Assembly (NCBI GenBank): GCA_017616575.1
Contig: JAFZXW010000247.1
Coordinates: 1 to 8,089 of the forward strand
Origin: Candidatus Methanomethylophilaceae archaeon
Lineage (GTDB): Archaea > Thermoplasmatota > Thermoplasmata > Methanomassiliicoccales > Methanomethylophilaceae
Length of the DNA: 8,089 nucleotides
Reading direction: 5' to 3'
The notes beneath the pieces were generated by a model. It did not search any database, had not been told where the DNA came from, and was given only the letters and a program-made list of their open reading frames with translations. Positions 6,026 to 8,089 of the stretch are shown here, piece by piece. The number at the start of each line of letters is the position of its first letter. The stretch's first letter is position 1. Made by a program: the position numbers and the translations under genes.

Positions 6026-7671
6026 CGCTCCAGATACGCGCCGTCCGCGCCGCTGGAGACCAGCCTGCGGTACTTCCTCTGGACGCCCGTGACCGGCCTC
6101 TCCACCCTCTCCGCCTTGGACAGGCGGCCTGCTATCTCCTCGTCGGAGAGCCTGACGCTCAGCCTCCTGGCGGGGATGTCGATGTCTATGACGTCGCCGT
6201 CCTTCAAGGCGGCTATGGGCCCGCCGGCGTAGGCTTCAGGGGACACATGGCCGATCGCCCCTCCCCTGGACGCGCCGGAGAACCTCCCGTCGGTTATCAG
6301 GGCCACCGAGTCGCCCAGCCCCCTTCCCACTATCAGGCTGGTGGGGGACAGCATCTCCGGCATCCCGGGGGCGCCCATGGGGCCCTCGTACCTTATCACG
6401 ACGACGTCCCCTGGGACAATCGACCCGGACATGATCGCATCGGCGGCGTCCTTCTCGCCGTCGAACACCCTGGCCTTGCCGGTGAACCGCATCATGGCGG
6501 GGCTGACAGCCGACTGCTTGACGACGGACCCATCCGGGGCGAGGTTGCCTTTGAGGACCGCTATGCCGCCCTCTGCGTGGAAAGGATCGTCCAGGCCCCT
6601 TATCGCCTCAGGGTCCAGCACCTTGCCGTCCCTGGCGATCTCGGCGATGCTCCTGCCGTTCCCAGTGGGCACGTCGGAAAGGCTGTCCCTGAGCACATGA
6701 AGGACCGCGGGGATCCCGCCGGCCGCGTCCAGGTCCTTGATCGTGTACGGCCCGCCGGGCCTCAGGCTGGTGATGTGGGACGTGACCCTCGAGATCTCGT
6801 CGAAGTCGTCCAGAGTCACGGGGCAGCCGAAGTCCTTGGATATCGCAGGCAGATGCAAGGCGGTGTTGGTGGACCCGCCGATGGCCATGTCCACGCGTAT
6901 GGCGTTGCGGAAGGACTCCCTGGAGGCTATGTCGCGGGGCCTGACGCCCTCCTTGACGAGCTCCACTATCCTCCTGCCGGTCGCCCTGGCGATCGCCAGC
7001 TTCCTTACATCGTCGGCCAGGCATGTGGCGCACCCGGTGAGGCTGAGGCCGAGGGCCTCGGTCAGGCATGCCATGGTGTTCGCGGTGAACAGGCCGGAGC
7101 AGCTCCCCCTTCCGGGGCAAGCGGAGCACTCCACCCTCTTGACGTCCTCCTCGGTCATCGTGCCGGCGCTGTACGCCCCGACGGCCTCGAACACCGACTG
7201 GAGGTCCAGGCCCTTGCCGCCGTCCCTCCCGGGCTCCATGGCCCCGCCGGTGACGATCAGCCCGGGGACGTTCATCCTCCCCATGGCCATGAGCATGCCG
7301 GGGGTGACCTTGTCGCAGTTGCTGACGCCCACCCATCCGTCCAGGGCGTGCCCCTCGACCATGACCTCGCAGCAGTCCGAGATGACCTCCCTGGAGATCA
7401 GGGAGTACCTCATGCCCTTGTGGCCCATGGCGATGCCGTCGCAGACCGCCGGGACCCCGAACACGAACGGCCTCCCGCCCGCTTCGATTATCCCCTCGCG
7501 GACGGCCTCGACGATCTCGTTCAGATGGATATGTCCAGGGACGATGTCGTTCCAGGAGTTCGCGATTCCTATGAACGGCTTCTCGAAATCCGCGTCGTCG
7601 AGCCCGTCGGCCCGCAGGAGGCTCCTGGCGGGCGCCTTGTCGATGCCTTTCTTGACAGCGTCGCTTCTCAT
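5911..7671 (-). CDS. ilvD: Dihydroxy-acid dehydratase, with an abnormal C-terminal tail
   Basis: This enzyme dehydrates 2,3-dihydroxy-isovalerate and 2,3-dihydroxy-3-methylvalerate to the 2-oxo acids of valine and isoleucine synthesis, using an Fe-S cluster. Signature segments are [13 protein letters not shown] (about 38-50), [13 protein letters not shown] (117-129) and [12 protein letters not shown] (189-200), with Cys119 and Cys191 as probable cluster ligands. Near the C-terminus are [12 protein letters not shown] and [15 protein letters not shown] in place of PCN resembles the E. coli-type enzyme. I chose the ATG at 7671 over 7683: [10 protein letters not shown] is the family start, and a box A lies 24-29 nt upstream, implying leaderless mRNA. 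The natural end [15 protein letters not shown] is residue 548. The frame then continues through CGA (6025-6027) for 38 low-complexity Arg/Ser/Pro residues lying out of frame over the MATE start. Those residues are unlikely to belong to a normal enzyme. Confidence 0.96.
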   Translation of the reverse strand: MRSDAVKKGIDKAPARSLLRADGLDDADFEKPFIGIANSWNDIVPGHIHLNEIVEAVREGIIEAGGRPFVFGVPAVCDGIAMGHKGMRYSLISREVISDCCEVMVEGHALDGWVGVSNCDKVTPGMLMAMGRMNVPGLIVTGGAMEPGRDGGKGLDLQSVFEAVGAYSAGTMTEEDVKRVECSACPGRGSCSGLFTANTMACLTEALGLSLTGCATCLADDVRKLAIARATGRRIVELVKEGVRPRDIASRESFRNAIRVDMAIGGSTNTALHLPAISKDFGCPVTLDDFDEISRVTSHITSLRPGGPYTIKDLDAAGGIPAVLHVLRDSLSDVPTGNGRSIAEIARDGKVLDPEAIRGLDDPFHAEGGIAVLKGNLAPDGSVVKQSAVSPAMMRFTGKARVFDGEKDAADAIMSGSIVPGDVVVIRYEGPMGAPGMPEMLSPTSLIVGRGLGDSVALITDGRFSGASRGGAIGHVSPEAYAGGPIAALKDGDVIDIDIPARRLSVRLSDEEIAGRLSKAERVERPVTGVQRKYRRLVSSGADGAYLERCHRSPAPRGTPRGCWGTPRRRSSAPSSRSSCPSWSAR

Positions 7672-7694
7672 GAGGACGCCCATGCAGGACGGCG

Positions 7695-7700
7695 ATTTAT
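7695..7700 (-). promoter_or_regulatory. Box A of ilvD
   Basis: ATAAAT on the minus strand (within CCGATAAATCG) lies 24-29 nt upstream of the ATG at 7671. That is the spacing expected when transcription starts at the initiation codon. It is only 12-17 nt from the alternative ATG at 7683, which argues against that start. A purine-rich GGAAACC sits just upstream as a possible BRE. Confidence 0.55.
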
Positions 7701-7709
7701 CGGTTTCCA

Positions 7710-7756
7710 GAAAAAGGGAAAAGGTTGCGTGTCGGGGGGAGGGGACGCCTCCCCCC
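7710..7756 (-). terminator. Hairpin plus T-rich terminator after rps10
   Basis: A perfect 9-bp GC stem pairs 7734-7742 with 7748-7756, with a 5-nt loop (7743-7747). Reading on the minus strand it is followed about 11 nt later by TTTTCCCTTTTTC (complement of 7710-7723). Archaeal termination depends mainly on T-rich tracts, so the T tract is the likely functional part. It closes the uS10 transcript just before the ilvD promoter. Confidence 0.65.
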
Positions 7757-7768
7757 GGGGTTTGACGT

Positions 7769-8083
7769 TTATGCGCTGCGGAGGACGATCTCGATGTTGA
7801 CGCCGTCAGGGACGTTTATCCTCATGAGCTGCCTGAGGGCACGCTCGTCGGCATCGAGGTCGATGAGCCTCTTGTGGATGCGCATCTCCCAGCGGTCCCA
7901 GGTCTCGCTGCCCTCCCCGTCAGGACTCTTCCTGCAGGGGACCTTCAGCTTCTTGGTGGGAAGGGGGACGGGGCCGCGGATGTCCACGCCGGTCCTCTGG
8001 GAGATTCCCTTGATCTGGGTGCAGACGCCGTCGACGAGCGCCGGGTCGGTTCCGCTCAGAGATATTCTTGCACGCTGAGACAT
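7769..8083 (-). CDS. rps10: Ribosomal protein uS10 (archaeal S10)
   Basis: The complete 104-residue small-subunit protein binds 16S rRNA in the 30S head. The N-terminal [18 protein letters not shown], the loop segment [18 protein letters not shown] (about 37-54), the [12 protein letters not shown] segment and the C-terminal VNIEIVL ending are typical of archaeal uS10, and the length is normal. It uses AGG, CGC and CGT for arginine and ends in TAA. Only six bases lie upstream of the ATG, so its promoter or upstream partner is outside the window. In most archaea this gene follows the elongation factor 1A gene; that partner cannot be confirmed here. The transcript ends at a hairpin plus T tract before ilvD. 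Confidence 0.97.
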   Translation of the reverse strand: MSQRARISLSGTDPALVDGVCTQIKGISQRTGVDIRGPVPLPTKKLKVPCRKSPDGEGSETWDRWEMRIHKRLIDLDADERALRQLMRINVPDGVNIEIVLRSA

Positions 8084-8089
8084 TTGGAC

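Noticed and set aside
6019..7800. 593-codon open frame on the plus strand opposite ilvD
   Set aside because: Antisense frames stay open by chance in GC-rich genes with strong third-position bias. Its product is low-complexity Pro/His/Gly/Arg with no family resemblance, while the opposite strand is clearly IlvD.
1..8089. Evidence for pyrrolysine (TAG as sense)
   Set aside because: No gene here ends in TAG and none shows an in-frame TAG inside a family-matched region. The absence fits a Pyl-using methanogen but the number of genes is too small to support the claim.

Overview
The window looks like an archaeal chromosome fragment. Several features point that way: an archaeal-type alanyl-tRNA synthetase (a Cys-rich insert before motif 3, and CGGPH in the editing site), an archaeal uS10 protein, a tRNA-Ala, and TATA-type box A elements about 25-30 nt upstream of starts instead of bacterial -35/-10 promoters. 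High GC, very strong AGG use for arginine, and a AAA_14/DUF4143 ATPase fit a Thermoplasmatota methanogen such as Methanomassiliicoccales. That placement is inference. No rRNA, CRISPR array or insertion sequence was seen.

Layout from left to right. Positions 1-1456 (+) hold the 3' part of alaS. It contains a tandem in-frame duplication at the window edge and stops right after the editing domain. Positions 1419-2744 (-) hold a DUF4143 ATPase, preceded by three 23-bp direct repeats that abut its box A. An AT-rich spacer follows, then tRNA-Ala(UGC) on the minus strand. Two divergent, unrecognised membrane-protein genes (3193-4101 -, 4132-4695 +) share a 30-bp promoter gap. Next come a MATE transporter and ilvD, both on the minus strand and probably cotranscribed with ilvD first. 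At the right edge is rps10 (uS10, minus), with a hairpin plus T-rich terminator between it and the ilvD promoter.

The genes are mostly housekeeping (translation: alaS, tRNA-Ala, uS10; branched-chain amino acid synthesis: ilvD) interleaved with accessory genes (ATPase, membrane proteins, exporter). No single pathway links them.

The most unusual signal is at gene ends. I read about 166 arginine codons in the seven proteins and found no CGA in the gene bodies. Yet three minus-strand genes (ATPase, the 302-aa membrane protein, ilvD) each have their first CGA where the protein would naturally end. A TGA there would restore family length and remove three awkward overlaps, including a TGATG stop-start junction between ilvD and the MATE gene. 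This could reflect stop-loss mutations, base errors, mRNA editing, CGA acting as a stop, or coincidence. The window alone cannot decide.
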